This document shows, piece by piece, positions 1 through 11,912 of a stretch of DNA of 64,000 nt. Below the pieces are notes generated by a model. The model was given only the letters and a program-made list of their open reading frames with translations, had not been told where the DNA came from and ran no database searches. This stretch comes from Isoetes taiwanensis (taxonomy: Eukaryota; Streptophyta; Lycopodiopsida; Isoetales; Isoetaceae). Location of the stretch: NCBI GenBank assembly GCA_021234155.1, contig JAJEKV010000032.1, forward strand, positions 3,182,156 to 3,246,155, given 5' to 3'. Each line of letters starts with the position of its first letter. Within the stretch, counting starts at the first letter, position 1. The position numbers were made by a program, and so were the translations under genes.

Positions 1-90
1 GACTGCACTTCAAGGAGGCACGGCCACAAATATCCATTACATCCATGAATATAAAAGATGATCTTAATTATGTTTTCTTGACATAAAATT

Positions 91-567
91 TTGCCCCCAC
101 AATTGCATCATCAAACAAACCAGTGCAACAACCCAAACAAAGAACTAATCATCAGAGTTCAACCTAATGTGCATGCAGCTAGAGCACCTAGGAATGTTGA
201 GGAACAAGGACAACGTGAACAAGAGCGTACTCCACCAAGGCGTTTCCAGCCAAGAAATCTGTACCAAGAGTTTGATGCACAAACACCAGAGGAAGAGCTA
301 TCCCAGATTAGGTCTGACATTCATGAGATAAGGGCATTGCTGGCAGGAGCAGCAACAGGAGGGCAGGATTAGAATGTGCCATTACCAAAAACACCAGCCG
401 GCCGAACATTGCAACAAAGGAAGAGAAGCCGGAGAAGAAGATCTCCTAGCTTGGGGTCCTCCGACTCTAGCTCAGACTCGGACTCCAGATCAGAAGAGCA
501 AGAGGAGGAGAGACGGGACCGCCAGGAGGATCCATACAGGCTTGCCTACTCACACGGTGACTCATGA
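91..567 (+). pseudogene. gag-like frame interrupted by one TAG
   Basis: One reading frame runs 159 codons with a single in-frame TAG at 370-372. The first half is Arg/Gln/Glu-rich and ends in a helix-like stretch (residues ~68-85, EIRALLAG). The second half is Arg/Ser-rich, then acidic (RKRSRRRRSPS, then SSDSDSRSEEQEEE). I do not recognise a domain. Composition suggests a retrotransposon gag tail or an SR-type low-complexity tail. Its 3' end runs directly into the 18S rRNA fragment, so the coding sequence is truncated by that junction. Confidence 0.3.
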
Positions 568-1012
568 TAACTAATCGAATCGCACGGCCTTAGCGCCGGC
601 GATATTTATGGAATCCCTTAACGAGGATCCATTGGAGGGCAAGTCTGGTGCCAGCAGCCGTGGTAATTCCAGATCCAATAGCGTATATTTAAGTTGTTGC
701 AGTTAAAAAGCTCGTAGTTGGATCTCGGGGAGGGATGCACGGTCCGCCCCTCGGGGTGTGCACTGGGCATTTCATCCTTCTAGTTGGCGACGTTGTCCTG
801 GCCTTAATTGGCTGGGACGTCAAGTCGGCACTGTTACTTTGAAAAAATTAGAGTGCTCAAAGCAGGCATATGCTCTGAATATGTTAGCATGGAATGTGAT
901 AGAACCCCGGTCCTTTTCCGTTGGTCTTCGGGATCGGAGTAATGATTAATAGGGACAGTTGGGGGCATTCGTATTTCATTGTCAGAGGTGAAATTCTTGG
1001 ATTTATGAAAGG
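553..1012 (+). rRNA. Truncated, internally deleted 18S rRNA fragment
   Basis: The sequence contains the universal small-subunit core: the GTGCCAGCAGCCGTGGTAAT segment (530 loop), AGCTCGTAGTTGGATC, and GAGGTGAAATTCTTGGATTT. It begins in the 5' domain near CTCATGATAACT and stops abruptly after TTATGAAAGGC near 1012. Near 607-617 the GCCGGCGA segment jumps straight to AATCCCTTAACGAGG, skipping roughly a quarter kilobase of normal 18S. It therefore cannot be a working gene. The variable-region bases and GAAAAAATTAGAGTGCTCAA differ from the land-plant form I remember (GAAGAAATTAGAG). That may reflect decay or a foreign source. Apparent reading frames inside it are spurious. Confidence 0.9.
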
Positions 1013-1909
1013 CTGCAACATGAATTAAGAGTTGAAGATTCTTCTTCATTCTAAAATTCTGCTTCATTCATTAAAAAACTAAATGTACATGAAGTTTGGC
1101 CGAAACTTCAAATTTGAACCGCCAATGTCTGCTCTTCAAATTTACGCTTCTAGTTGCCATATTCCATAATTGTATTCCATAATTGTCTTCGTATAAATAT
1201 ACATACATACATATGCAGGGGAGCGCCTCTTTCTACAGGGGTCTAATGTGTAAATTCATGGTGCATTGATTTGGGATATTCACAAGAATGTCCCTGGATC
1301 CAATGATCCAAAGTGTGCAATAAGCAGTGTGCCAAAAACATTTTAAATAAGTAGATGTTAACCTATTCCTTATTGAAAATTTCAGCTATGGTAAACGAGA
1401 GGGAAGTGCAAATTCCTATAACAGATGGTTACTTTTTTTTTTGAATAACTCTAATATGATGATAATTAGCATCACCATGTCTGCATCTATTTCTGCAAAT
1501 GCTAGATCCAACAATAGATTACCAGTCCAAGTGAAGGAGCTTCGCATGCATTTCATAATGTTGAAACAACCTTAAATATGGAGAATATGAAATGGTATAT
1601 GAGATATTTTTCATCTTCACGATCATAAAACGTTGTAAACTGTCATGTTGATAATTTTTGCAAATATTCAAATGGTCGTTCATCAAACAGAAAACATATC
1701 AGGAACACGTAAAAGTTGAGCTAATGGCCAGATTCCACATGCGGCAACGACAACTCTCTCTTATCTCAACTTCTGGCTTCTTTTTTTGAGGGCTACAACT
1801 GTGTGATTCCATTGCCGCAGTTACAGTATGAAGACAATTCAAAATAGTTTAAGATCATACTGTTGAGCAAATCTACATCAAGATTTGTCCGGCACTTGAT
1901 TCAATTTTT

Positions 1910-2555
1910 TTTTTTTTTGAAGGACGTGATTTACTTCATATTATACACTCAAAATATTACAAAGTACTTCCAGAAGTAAGAAATGTCCCAGAAGCATCAA
2001 TCACTTTTAGATGATCACTCCATATTGGAATTTTAATACGATCAGGCCAATTGGAGATCTGAAAGCAATTATACAACTTCTTACGAATTTCTTGAAGCAC
2101 CACCTGAGAAGAAATACGCTTATCATAAAAGACCTTTCTTCGCCTTCGCTTCCATACACTCCATATTAGCCAAGACTTTGCCATGTGAAATGCAATCCTT
2201 TTAGAAGCAGTCCACTGATTTGGATAAATACCCAAAAGAAAGTGCTGACTATCCAAAGATACTCCAAAAAGAGAATGCAGCCAGGACCTAAGACTACTCA
2301 GCTCTGCACACAAATATAAACAGTGCTCTAATGTTTCAATGCACCGCTCACACATTGGGCAAAGTGGGCTTACTCCCGGCTTAAAGCGATGAACCATCTC
2401 ATTAACTCTCAAAGAGTGATGAATCACCTGCCAAAGTAGAACATTTACCTTTGGAGGATTATATTTAGACCAAACAAGGTTCCAGATGGATTGCCATTGA
2501 GAAGGCAAAGTCTGTAAGTGCCATTTTCGAGAAGGTGATAAAGTATTTGAGGAGG
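1910..2555 (-). mobile_element. 5'-truncated LINE insertion with target-site duplication
   Basis: On the minus strand this is the 3' end of a non-LTR retrotransposon ending in poly-A (the T run near 1905-1918). The same 13 bases, TGATTCAATTTTT, occur at 1897-1909 and 2556-2568, flanking the insert as a target-site duplication. The open frame runs to the 5' truncation point. Truncation at the 5' end, a poly-A tail and a TSD are the hallmarks of target-primed reverse transcription. Confidence 0.85.
1957..2508 (-). CDS. LINE ORF2 C-terminus, zf-RVT domain
   Basis: This is the C-terminal fragment of a LINE reverse-transcriptase polyprotein. It shows the plant zf-RVT pattern: a tryptophan-rich entry (WNLVWSKYNPPKVNVLLWQ, residues ~8-26), then CPMCERCIETLEHCLYLC with the Cys/His zinc ligands (~50-68), then a conserved WSVWKRRRRKVFYDK segment. 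The frame stays open upstream of the listed Met as far as the truncation point at 2555, so the Met is not a true start. RT and endonuclease domains are missing. The 62-64 kb LINE has the closely similar HRFHPDVSALCPLC motif, so the two belong to one family. No expression is expected. Confidence 0.85.
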   Translation of the reverse strand: MPSQWQSIWNLVWSKYNPPKVNVLLWQVIHHSLRVNEMVHRFKPGVSPLCPMCERCIETLEHCLYLCAELSSLRSWLHSLFGVSLDSQHFLLGIYPNQWTASKRIAFHMAKSWLIWSVWKRRRRKVFYDKRISSQVVLQEIRKKLYNCFQISNWPDRIKIPIWSDHLKVIDASGTFLTSGSTL

Positions 2556-2568
2556 TGATTCAATTTTT

Positions 2569-3880
2569 AAAGATCAGGGATCACCCCTGCCAATTAATTG
2601 AGTGTTTGGGAGTTAAGGCGGTAGCATTTTTTAGTATTTTGGTAATTGCTAACTATTGCATGGAATTAGAAAGCCAGTGCTAGTTATGATGTGCCATTGC
2701 AAAATTTGTTCATGCAGAACTGACACTCATTTAATTCAGTCGAGTCTGGCCCTAACGAGCACCTTGCTATGAACAATAACAATCTTCTTGGTATGGTAGA
2801 AATTTAGCTTTCTTTTCCAGTGATCATGAGAAATAAAATTGTCAAACATATTTCTTAAAAAATTTCTATCTCTAAACTTCTTTAAACGAGATGCCAAAGA
2901 GAACGCCATATCAGTTCAATGCACTCGAAATCATGCAACTATAAAATGTTGTAATATAAAAGGGGGGGGGGGGACTGAGATGCATGTAGAAAATATTAAT
3001 CAACTTGCAATCCTCAAGCCTGGAGAAGATAAGGAATGCAGTATGGGGCCTAACAAGAGATAAATGCATTGAATCTTGTTTAAGCATGAGCATCATCAAT
3101 ATCAAATGTAAATACTTCATCTATGTGTGTATTCATCATGTATGCCAAGTCCCTGGCTTTGCTTCTCACTCCATAAGATAGCTTGTCTTGCATGTTCAGT
3201 GTTAATGCCATGGAAGGCACATTTGACCAAAGCAGCCTCAAGTGTCTTGAACAAAATCTTTTCACACTCAAAGTGGGCATTCATCCTTCAATATGATCAT
3301 GAAAACTACCTTCAAATAGGCGCTCGAAAAAGGAATTCAATACTTTGATCATATTTCTCTACTTTAAGGATGTACATCCCAAATGCTTCAAGTGCCAAGA
3401 ATGAGCTTCTTTGAAGAAAGCATTCTTTATAGAAATCTTCAGTAAATTCTAGTCCCTCTGCCATAATTACCTCTTATCCAAGCTCATTCTCGTGTATATG
3501 AAATGTTGCTATGATGTCTAAACTGGATACAATTCTCTTGGGTTATAACGTTTGTTAGAGTTGATCACCCGAATTAGAAAATCATAAGCAATTGCCTGCT
3601 CATGGATGATCAGTCTAAGGTGAAAGCTTTGAAGACTGCTGCAACTTTTGCATCTTCCACATTTAAATCAGATATATGGTGTCTTTTGAGCTTTAAGTGC
3701 ATTCTGGGAAAAAAGGTTCTAGGGTCATAAAGGCTGGGCTTCGAGCCAGCGTTGGAGCTCCACAACATTTTGGTGATCCCCATTAGTAACTCCACACGAA
3801 TTGGGAATCAAGAAAATGTTCTTAGCGCCCCCACAAAACACCATCAAAGAAGGGTTTGCCCTTTTGTGCAGCCCAAAAAT
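2569..3880. other. No recognisable gene
   Basis: AT-rich sequence with only short, unsupported frames. It contains a homopolymer G run near 2961-2973. I see no conserved domain or RNA gene. Confidence 0.6.
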
Positions 3881-3884
3881 AATT

Positions 3885-4390
3885 ATACCTATAGTGGTTT
3901 GGTAATGATTAAGTTATAATAGCTACTTCCGTTAATAGCCATCATGAAATAACGACCCTTTTGAGTGAGACCTATGAATAACCACCAAATTGACCATAAC
4001 CCAATTCTTAGTAAATCAATGTTGTAATAGAAAAACCAACATGAATAATCACTATGAAATTTAAACTAGCATTAAAAAACCACTACAATTGAAACCAATG
4101 TAAATAACCATCATCATATTTAAAACAATGTTGAAAAACACTACCAATTCGATAAACCATGGTATATTAAAAAACCATAATGAATTACCACTATTGCATT
4201 AAAAACCATATCAAAAACCATTATCAACTCAAATAAGCCATGCTTCAACAAAAAACCAATATAATTAACTACGTACTAATTATAAAAACCACAATAATAT
4301 GTGGTTTTTATTAAGGACGAGAAAATGTGCATAGAAAACCACACCAATAGTGGTTTTTTAGTGGTAAATTATAGTAGTTAATTTTTTAGG
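3885..4390. repeat. AAAACCA-rich repeat region with small hairpins
   Basis: AAAACCA/AACCAnnA words recur more than a dozen times. Towards the right end they appear with their complement TGGTTTTT, so AAAAACCACAATAATATGTGGTTTTT near 4286-4312 folds back on itself, and a second ACCACACCAATAGTGGT lies near 4340. This resembles the subterminal region of a non-autonomous DNA transposon, but I could not fix termini or a TSD. Confidence 0.45.
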
Positions 4391-4394
4391 TGCC

Positions 4395-4745
4395 TTGTGC
4401 TCGAGGCCTAGCCGTCAGTCTACCTCCTCATGAGTCTGAGCCTTGGGTAGGAGCTCTCATGTTTTATGGCATATGTTTATCTCTGTTGTAGTTACGGATA
4501 TGTGGATGCGCTACCCTTCGAGGTAGTATGATGTATTGTTATTGCTAGTTCTGACGTTGTTCATGCTTCCGATGTGATAGGAGCCCATGGGGGAAGGGCG
4601 CGTAAGACACCTTCGTGTCCCCTTCCCGCACTAGGGGTACCCCTGAGAGTCGGGGATAGACGGGAGGGTCCGTCGGGTCGAGAAGGACCGGATGGGGGGA
4701 TCCCTTTGTACTGGCGGGGCCCGTATATTTTGTAGGGGCGTCACA
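4395..4745 (-). mobile_element. LTR 5' fragment (gypsy-type, TGTGACG head)
   Basis: Read on the minus strand, the fragment starts TGTGACGCCCCTACAAAATA at 4745. The Ty3/gypsy-type LTR at 38563 starts TGTGACGTTCCCATAGAATA, and both continue with ATACG. The following GC-rich stretch matches nothing coding. It is most likely a truncated solo LTR of the same broad family. Confidence 0.45.
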
Positions 4746-6400
4746 TAATCACATGAAAGTTACGTAATGCAAAGACTACCCGATACAACCAAGAACCCAA
4801 AAGCTTTTCCCTCTCAGATCTATACTGACTTTTCATGCAAGCAGAGCAAACAAAAACGTCCATACATAAGCACAAAAGCATCGAGTTTGGGACATTCTTT
4901 AGGCTAGAGGCACAAAGCGATCATATGCAGATTTCCGGGGATAAAAGTGACGCCCGCATTGTCGGAAGTATTGAAGCCAAAGATTATATTGACCATGTTC
5001 AAGTTTCAACGATAAAAATATGATACAAAATTGAAAGAGTTGTCTGACAGTCAACAATAAGGATTGAATACAAATCTGAATAAGTATGACGCATGAGTAG
5101 GATCATGGACAGCGACAGTAACTACGGACCTGTACAAATCCAACTTTAAGCCCATGGGTAATAGTGAAAAAGTTGGGTCAGGAAGGAAAATTTACAGAAA
5201 GTAGAGGAGAAACCTTCTTAAAGGAATCTGTACAAAAGGGGACTGTATCTCAATTTTATCCTTTTCTGCTATTCCCAATAGTAAGGATTTGAAAGTCCAA
5301 ATGTGATGACCTTGTCTGTAATAGGATTTGCAGCTTCAACATCCAAATTCAGGGGATCAGCCAAAGCAATGCTTGGGCCAAATAAAACCCCGGTTAAGAT
5401 GTGAAAACAAATGTACATCTCCTTTCAATTGTGGTCGTCGTCTGCTTCCCAAATCTATATCTGGATGTCGTTACTGAAGATATCATTGTTTGATCATATC
5501 CAGATAAGCCACCTATGATTTGAATGAGCTGGAAGCAAGACAAAAAATTATTACTATGAATGAGCTGAAAGAAGCAAAGCAGATTTTGCTTCAACAATGG
5601 TCTGCATGTGGAATTGGCGAAAACAATAGGGTTGAAAAATTGCCGTATTGAGCATCAATAAATGATACCTACGATACATGTCAAAGAAATGAGTGCTGAA
5701 GCGAACGATCATTTTTTGCAGCAAAAGCAAAGAATAACAGAATAGCAAGAGATTTGAAAGCATCGTTCATGTAATTTTACCTGCAAAAATGCTTCAGAGG
5801 CTGGACTTGAAGGATATCACGAAAAGAAGAGGATTCCTCTTTTGTAAAAAACCGTGGCATTCTTGAGCTTCTTGTGTGCCTGAAGTTGCCAGCCTGCTTC
5901 CCCATTCTGAAGCACTGGAGAATGCTTAGGAGGAGAGTCGAGGAAGAAATGCAAGGCCGGATTTTCAGGCATACGTCTCTTTTGGAAACGAAAATTACAT
6001 ATGCATGTGCAGGATTTTGATTTTCTGGTGCCAAAATCATGCTTTTGGCCAAAAAATGGAGTGTTACCGGTGTTATCGGCGGCCGGAAAAAGGGAGATAC
6101 CCCACCCCAAAAACATTTTAAATAAGTAGATTACTATTTTCAAAAACCATATGCTGATATTCTGTAAAAAGACATGTTATTTTTCAATTTTCTATGCATA
6201 GACTTTTTAGCCAAAAAAAAACTACACGTTGTTTCTAGCATTTTCGGAACAAAACAACAGGTGGGCTTTAAGTGTTGTTTTTCTACAAAAAAAGACAGCG
6301 AAAAACTACACATAGAGCAAAATTTGGGGTTAGTGTGCGACGTTACATGCGGCCTTCCCTAGCACCATTCCCAACACTATCCCAAAATAAAAAGGATACC
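4746..6400. other. Non-coding stretch, no supported gene
   Basis: There are several short overlapping frames around 5777-6143 on the minus strand but no recognisable domain. The string CAAAAACATTTTAAATAAGTAGAT near 6108 also occurs near 1336, marking an unidentified dispersed repeat. Confidence 0.5.
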
Positions 6401-6402
6401 AT

Positions 6403-6995
6403 GTATCTTCAGTTCTAGCTTTCGGAATTACACTAGATAAAGCATACTTCATGAGTCCTCTATTTTACTACTAAGTTACATTATGACAAAAGCTGGAAAA
6501 TACTTTTGCGAATAAAATTTACAATCTAGAACAATTTGAACATCACGGTTATCAATTTGTAGACGCAAAGCTGGTCCTTTGCTGGTTACTTATTTTTTGC
6601 AGATAATGTGTCTAAAGCCGTCAAGTTTTCTGAATAATACAATGTACCTTCAGTTCTAGCTTTTGGAATTACACTGAATAAAACATACTTCATGAATTCT
6701 CTACTGTATTACTGAGTTACATTCTGACAAAAGCTGGAAAATACAATCTGAACATTATGGTTATCAATTCGCAGATGCAAAGCTATCTTATAGTCATTTT
6801 TGAATGATGCAAAGCTGGTACAGTGCTATCTTTTACAGACATTTTTGAATGATGCAAAGCTATCTTATGGTTTGCATTACTTCAGCTATCTTACGGTTCT
6901 AGCTTTTGGAATTACACTGGATAAAGCATACTTCATGAATTCTCTATTTTATCACTATTACTAAGTTACATTCTGACAAAAGCTGGAAAGTACAA
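6403..6995. repeat. Three tandem copies of a ~245-bp unit
   Basis: The block ATCTTCAGTTCTAGCTTTCG...GACAAAAGCTGGAAAATAC occurs near 6403, 6645 and 6889, each time followed by GATGCAAAGCT words. Spacing is about 242-245 bp. Copies differ by scattered substitutions, so the array is not recent. Confidence 0.8.
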
Positions 6996-7238
6996 ACTGA
7001 ACATTATCAATTTATAGATGCAAAGCTATCTCACAGTCATTTTTGTATGATGCAAAGCTGGTATAGTGCTATCTTACAGTCAGTCTTTAATGATGCAAAG
7101 CTATCTTACGGTTTACTATTTTTGAATGATGCAAAGTGATGTGGTTATTTCGTATTTGCAGCAAGAGAAGAACGATTTCGGAAGCTTCGAATCCTGAAAG
7201 TCCTCATAAAAAATGTTATCCTTAGTTTTGTAGCACCA

Positions 7239-7565
7239 TCCGATCCTGCTCAAGCACAAATGATCAAATGAAACTAATGAAAAACCTTCCAAGATCGGCT
7301 CTAGAAGCAAGGTCGGCTCCAGAAGTAAGATCAGAATACAAAACCCTGAGAAAAAAGTCTTATTAAGTTAGTTTTTAGCACCATCCGACCAGCACAAATA
7401 ATCAAATGAAACTAATGAGAAACCTTCCAAGGTCGGCTCCAGAAGCAAGATCAGAGAAGCAAGGTCGGCTCCAAAAGCAAGATCAGAACACAAAATCCTG
7501 AAAAAAAATCTTATTAAGTTAGTTTTCTAGCACCACCTGACCAGTTCAAGCACAAATGATCAAAC
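7239..7565. repeat. Tandem ~145-150-bp repeat
   Basis: The unit containing AAGCACAAATGATCAAATGA, AAACCTTCCAAG, TCGGCTCCAGAAGCAAG and CTTATTAAGTTAGTTTT starts near 7239 and 7383, with a partial third copy near 7534. It abuts the 3' end of the membrane-protein frame, whose last residues are encoded by the repeat. Confidence 0.75.
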
Positions 7566-7999
7566 GATGCCACAATCAAAATCGTCCAAAAGCCGTCTAT
7601 ACCTGCAGATACGCTGGTTCTGTACTCATGTTTCCAATCCGACATAGCTGAATGCCAAATGATAAGACAGAATGAGATGAGGCCAAAGGAGACGGTGGAG
7701 AAAGCTGAGCAAAAAATTCGTATAGAACTAAGCCATCCCAATTTTTTCTTGCTCTAGATTTTCTCATTCAATGCTTGCGGGCCATTCAAATTTGCAATAA
7801 ATTTCGTCAACTGGGATCCCTCAGGGGAAAACTTCGATCCCTCGTGGGAGCCGCAAGATAAAGGGAATGCAACGTTCCCTGACACATATACCAAGGCCCT
7901 CCCAAAATAAAAAAGAAGATATATTACAAGAATAAAGGTGAAGATAGAAATAATCAAAATTGGCGACATCCTGTCTAAAAAGGACTTTGCTTCTATCAC
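7514..7999 (-). pseudogene. Unrecognised two-helix membrane frame with one TAG
   Basis: A 161-codon minus-strand frame is broken only by TAG at 7754-7756. It begins after a good acceptor (TTTCCTGCAG ending at 7999), so it is probably an internal or last exon. Two hydrophobic helices are visible: LIISIFTFILVIYLLFYFG in the first part and FCSAFSTVSFGLISFCLII after the TAG. I recognise no family. The final residues come from the adjacent tandem repeat, which suggests the end has been rewritten. Confidence 0.35.
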
Positions 8000-8015
8000 T
8001 GCAGGAAAATCCCAA

Positions 8016-8540
8016 GAAGTCCCTTGTTAGAAGCTATGCATGTCATTGATGATATGACCAGATGAAGTCCAGATAAAAACTGTTGAAGAAAACAAGGATT
8101 GTTCAAAAAATGGGAGGAAAAGTTGTCTAAGAGTTATTAAGCAAAAGGGCAAAATCTGAAAGGGTTAGCTTGGCATGTGCTGTTGCTAGCTTGGCATGTA
8201 AAAATTGTTACCAGGCTGTTCCTATGAATAAAAGTAAGATGGCATTTTGCTTGTTAAATGTGAACATAACAAAAAGCCTCACAGCTCATGTGTTAACATA
8301 ACGGAACCACCATGTGTGAATTGCAATTATGTTATGTTAATTGTTAATGTAACAGAATGTGTAACAATTAAGTGCGAAAGCATTTTTAAAAGTTTGTGTT
8401 ATAGTAAACATTAACATGACGGTATGTGTGCAAGAACCATTAAATTATCATTAACTTAACATAAGTGAAGTGGGTAAATTTTCTATATTTAATAGAATAT
8501 AATTGTGGGTGTGTAAGTACCCTTAGTTTAACCCCACAAG
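8016..8540. other. AT-rich spacer with repeated GTTAACATAAC words
   Basis: Words such as ATGTTAATTGTTAATGTAAC and TTAACATAACGG recur between about 8280 and 8460. No gene is seen. Confidence 0.5.
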
Positions 8541-8544
8541 CTTA

Positions 8545-9180
8545 GAAGGAAGGAAGGAAGGAAGGTACTTTTATCGTCCACGGAGACCAATCGGTCTATG
8601 GGACCCAATACAAAAACGCGCAAGCGGATTCTTGCTGGATTAAAAACCCCACCGGGGTTTTCGAGGGAAAAACTGGGCGCAATCAGCCCCATGACAAACC
8701 GTGCTAATCATATAAAATGCGTAAACATCCCAATATATACAAGCACCACCCCGTGGCGCTAGTCACGGACAGGCCAGTGAGGGGCAAAGGTGACCCTCGC
8801 AGGTCCGATTACCTCGGATGTATGACCCCCAGCACGTCGCGGCGGTTGTGTTCATCAAGAAATGCAAGGGCACGCCCTAAGCATTTAAGGAGCGTGATCG
8901 GCCCGGATCAAGTCCGGAAAGTGTGAGACTCATCCTCAATGGCACCCGCTTTGACAAAGACTCGACAGAGCCGCCCCTGGCGGGGCTCCCCAATCCACCG
9001 CCTGCCTCTCGATGCGAAGATGGTGGGCACTTTTTATGGAGGAGCAATGAGTCTAGCACGGCATTTTTTTTGGCCCCAGCATAGAGTCCCCGGGCTAACA
9101 CGGGGTTGATGTGCTCCTTGTAATGGGCCATTTTGACTCGCTCTTAGAGCAATGGGGTCCCGAGCTTGCAAGGAAACAAG
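8545..9180 (-). mobile_element. Non-LTR element 3' end with (CTTC)n tail
   Basis: On the minus strand the element ends ...GGGTCCCATAGACC...TCTCCGTGGACGATAAAAG and then a (CTTC)n microsatellite tail (8545-8564 on plus). The same terminal phrase precedes different short tandem tails near 44350 and 59345. A short simple-repeat tail instead of poly-A is typical of RTE/I-type LINEs and the SINEs they mobilise. The GC-rich body to about 9180 has no recognisable domain, so the 5' limit is uncertain. Confidence 0.6.
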
Positions 9181-9524
9181 CATCTAGGTACTCCCGATTA
9201 ATCCCACGATGGTACGGCTGCGCCAAATTTGCACCATCTTTCTCGACGCGACGCTCCATCTGGCCGAACCATTAAGTCTCTCTTACCCCTCCAACAAAGC
9301 CCTAAGCTTCATGGCCCAAAGTGCCCCGAGGCATCACCCATAGTAACCACTTTCTCAAAATAGACGATGTGTCTATCAAGGGCTTCCCGTTCCGATTTCT
9401 GCAGGAATCGATTCAAGGTTTCACCCTAAGTGCCGATGCAAAAATGCCTTCTACATTCCGTGTCGCCAAAGAGACGACACGGAAAGAAAGAGATGTTCAG
9501 TGCTAGCTGCCGTAATAAATTTCA

Positions 9525-9665
9525 TTTTATCCCGGGGGGTTCACCTCTATATAAGGGGCATATGGCATGTGCGTGCATCAAGTCAGGAGAAACCCCTCTG
9601 TATACAGCTGACCCTCCATAGAAACCCCTATGTATACGGTCCCATACTTGTCAAGAATCATACCC
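9525..9665 (-). repeat. Dispersed TATA-bearing repeat, copy 1
   Basis: On the minus strand the core reads TGCACGCACATGCCATATG, then CTTATATAGAGGTGAACCCCC. The same arrangement lies on the plus strand near 41115-41157, and a more diverged form near 32586-32630. The shared block is promoter-like and is probably the U3 end of an unidentified retroelement. Confidence 0.6.
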
Positions 9666-10975
9666 GATTCCATACTTTTACACCCGTCCTAAGCACTTCT
9701 TGCCCTACCCTTAACCTTATTTTTACGTCCATTTTTCATTCATGTATTCTACCCTCTACCAGTATTTTTACATCCAAATCAAGAAATGTTACATCCAAAT
9801 AAGATTTAGGGTTCTTCCCGGCGCCATTTGAGTTCAATGGTCACTCCAAAAAATAAGAAAAAGAAATACGCCTGGAATTTTATATATTTTAATTAAATCG
9901 ATTTTAGGATGACATCATAACGAAATTCATTATTGATTATTTAATAATGACTTTAAATTAATTATTGTTACGTATTTTATTTTCGGACACGTCTTTTAAG
10001 GACGTCATTATGGTCATTAAGGACGTCATAGGTGCAAGTTTAAGGGGACACAATACAAGCTTAATCCCATGGTTTAATTTTATCTGCAATACAAAGGATG
10101 TGGAAATACAAGGCCTTCATAATACCTTTGATCTATAGGGATAGGATTGTGAACTGCCAAAATGGGTGCACTGTCGAACACAAATATCTTCCCACAAATA
10201 TGAATTCTTGTTTTATCCTTTGGCCCATAACCGAGCATTGCTATTGTATACTACATAATGGAAACCACAACATGCATTTACATGGTGCACAAACAATGAG
10301 CTGCAAGAACATTAACAAATATGGAAGCTCCTTCCTTTTGCCTTAATAAGCTCTAATGTTTCAGAAACTTCAAGATGCCTCAAAGACACAAAAGGTTCAA
10401 AGACCATTAATGTTGACCACTGTAGAACGTGAGCTAACCGCTGCCTGGTTTTTTGCCAAATGTGCACTTCCAAAAGAAGATATATGCTTGAGAGCACATG
10501 CCCAAGTAAGCCGTTTCAAAGCTGCAACAACTTCCCTCATCACAACTTCTTCCACATTGTTGCCATTCTGCAAAATTGGCCCATGTTCTCAGACAATGCC
10601 TAAAACAAGCAGCCACCCAAGGACCCCATACCTTTTTGTCCGGATGGTCGACACCATTCCAAGCCATTTTCAGCTGACATAATAAGATTTTTTTGAAAAG
10701 ATTCATTGCTGGCATCCTCCCTAATTTCAATTATCAGACATCAACATGAATTTCGCTAGGCATTAAAGGAACAACTTAGCATTCGTTCATAAATCGAAAC
10801 AATTGAAACATAAACATTACCTGCCAAGAGTGTGGTGCTCAGATTCATGAGGTCTTTCTAACTGCACTTGCCAATAGAACAAACATTTTAAACTTGCACT
10901 TAGGCAAGCCCATAGCAGAACATTAAAAGCCTAACCTACCAAGAACTTCATAATCCTTAATAAGAACTTCAGAAC
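9666..10975. other. No recognised gene; degenerate coding-like stretch
   Basis: TTAAGGACGTCAT is directly repeated near 9995-10030. Minus-strand frames at 10312-10730 look weakly coding (one reads VVAALKRLTWACALKHI), but they are broken and I cannot assign a family. Confidence 0.4.

Positions 10976-11912
<937 letters not shown>

Noticed and set aside
758-1067. Open frames on both strands inside the 18S fragment
   Set aside because: They lie within rRNA sequence; openness is coincidental.
10312-10740. Pentatricopeptide-repeat or other host gene
   Set aside because: Some coding-like words, but no repeat register, and stops in every frame.
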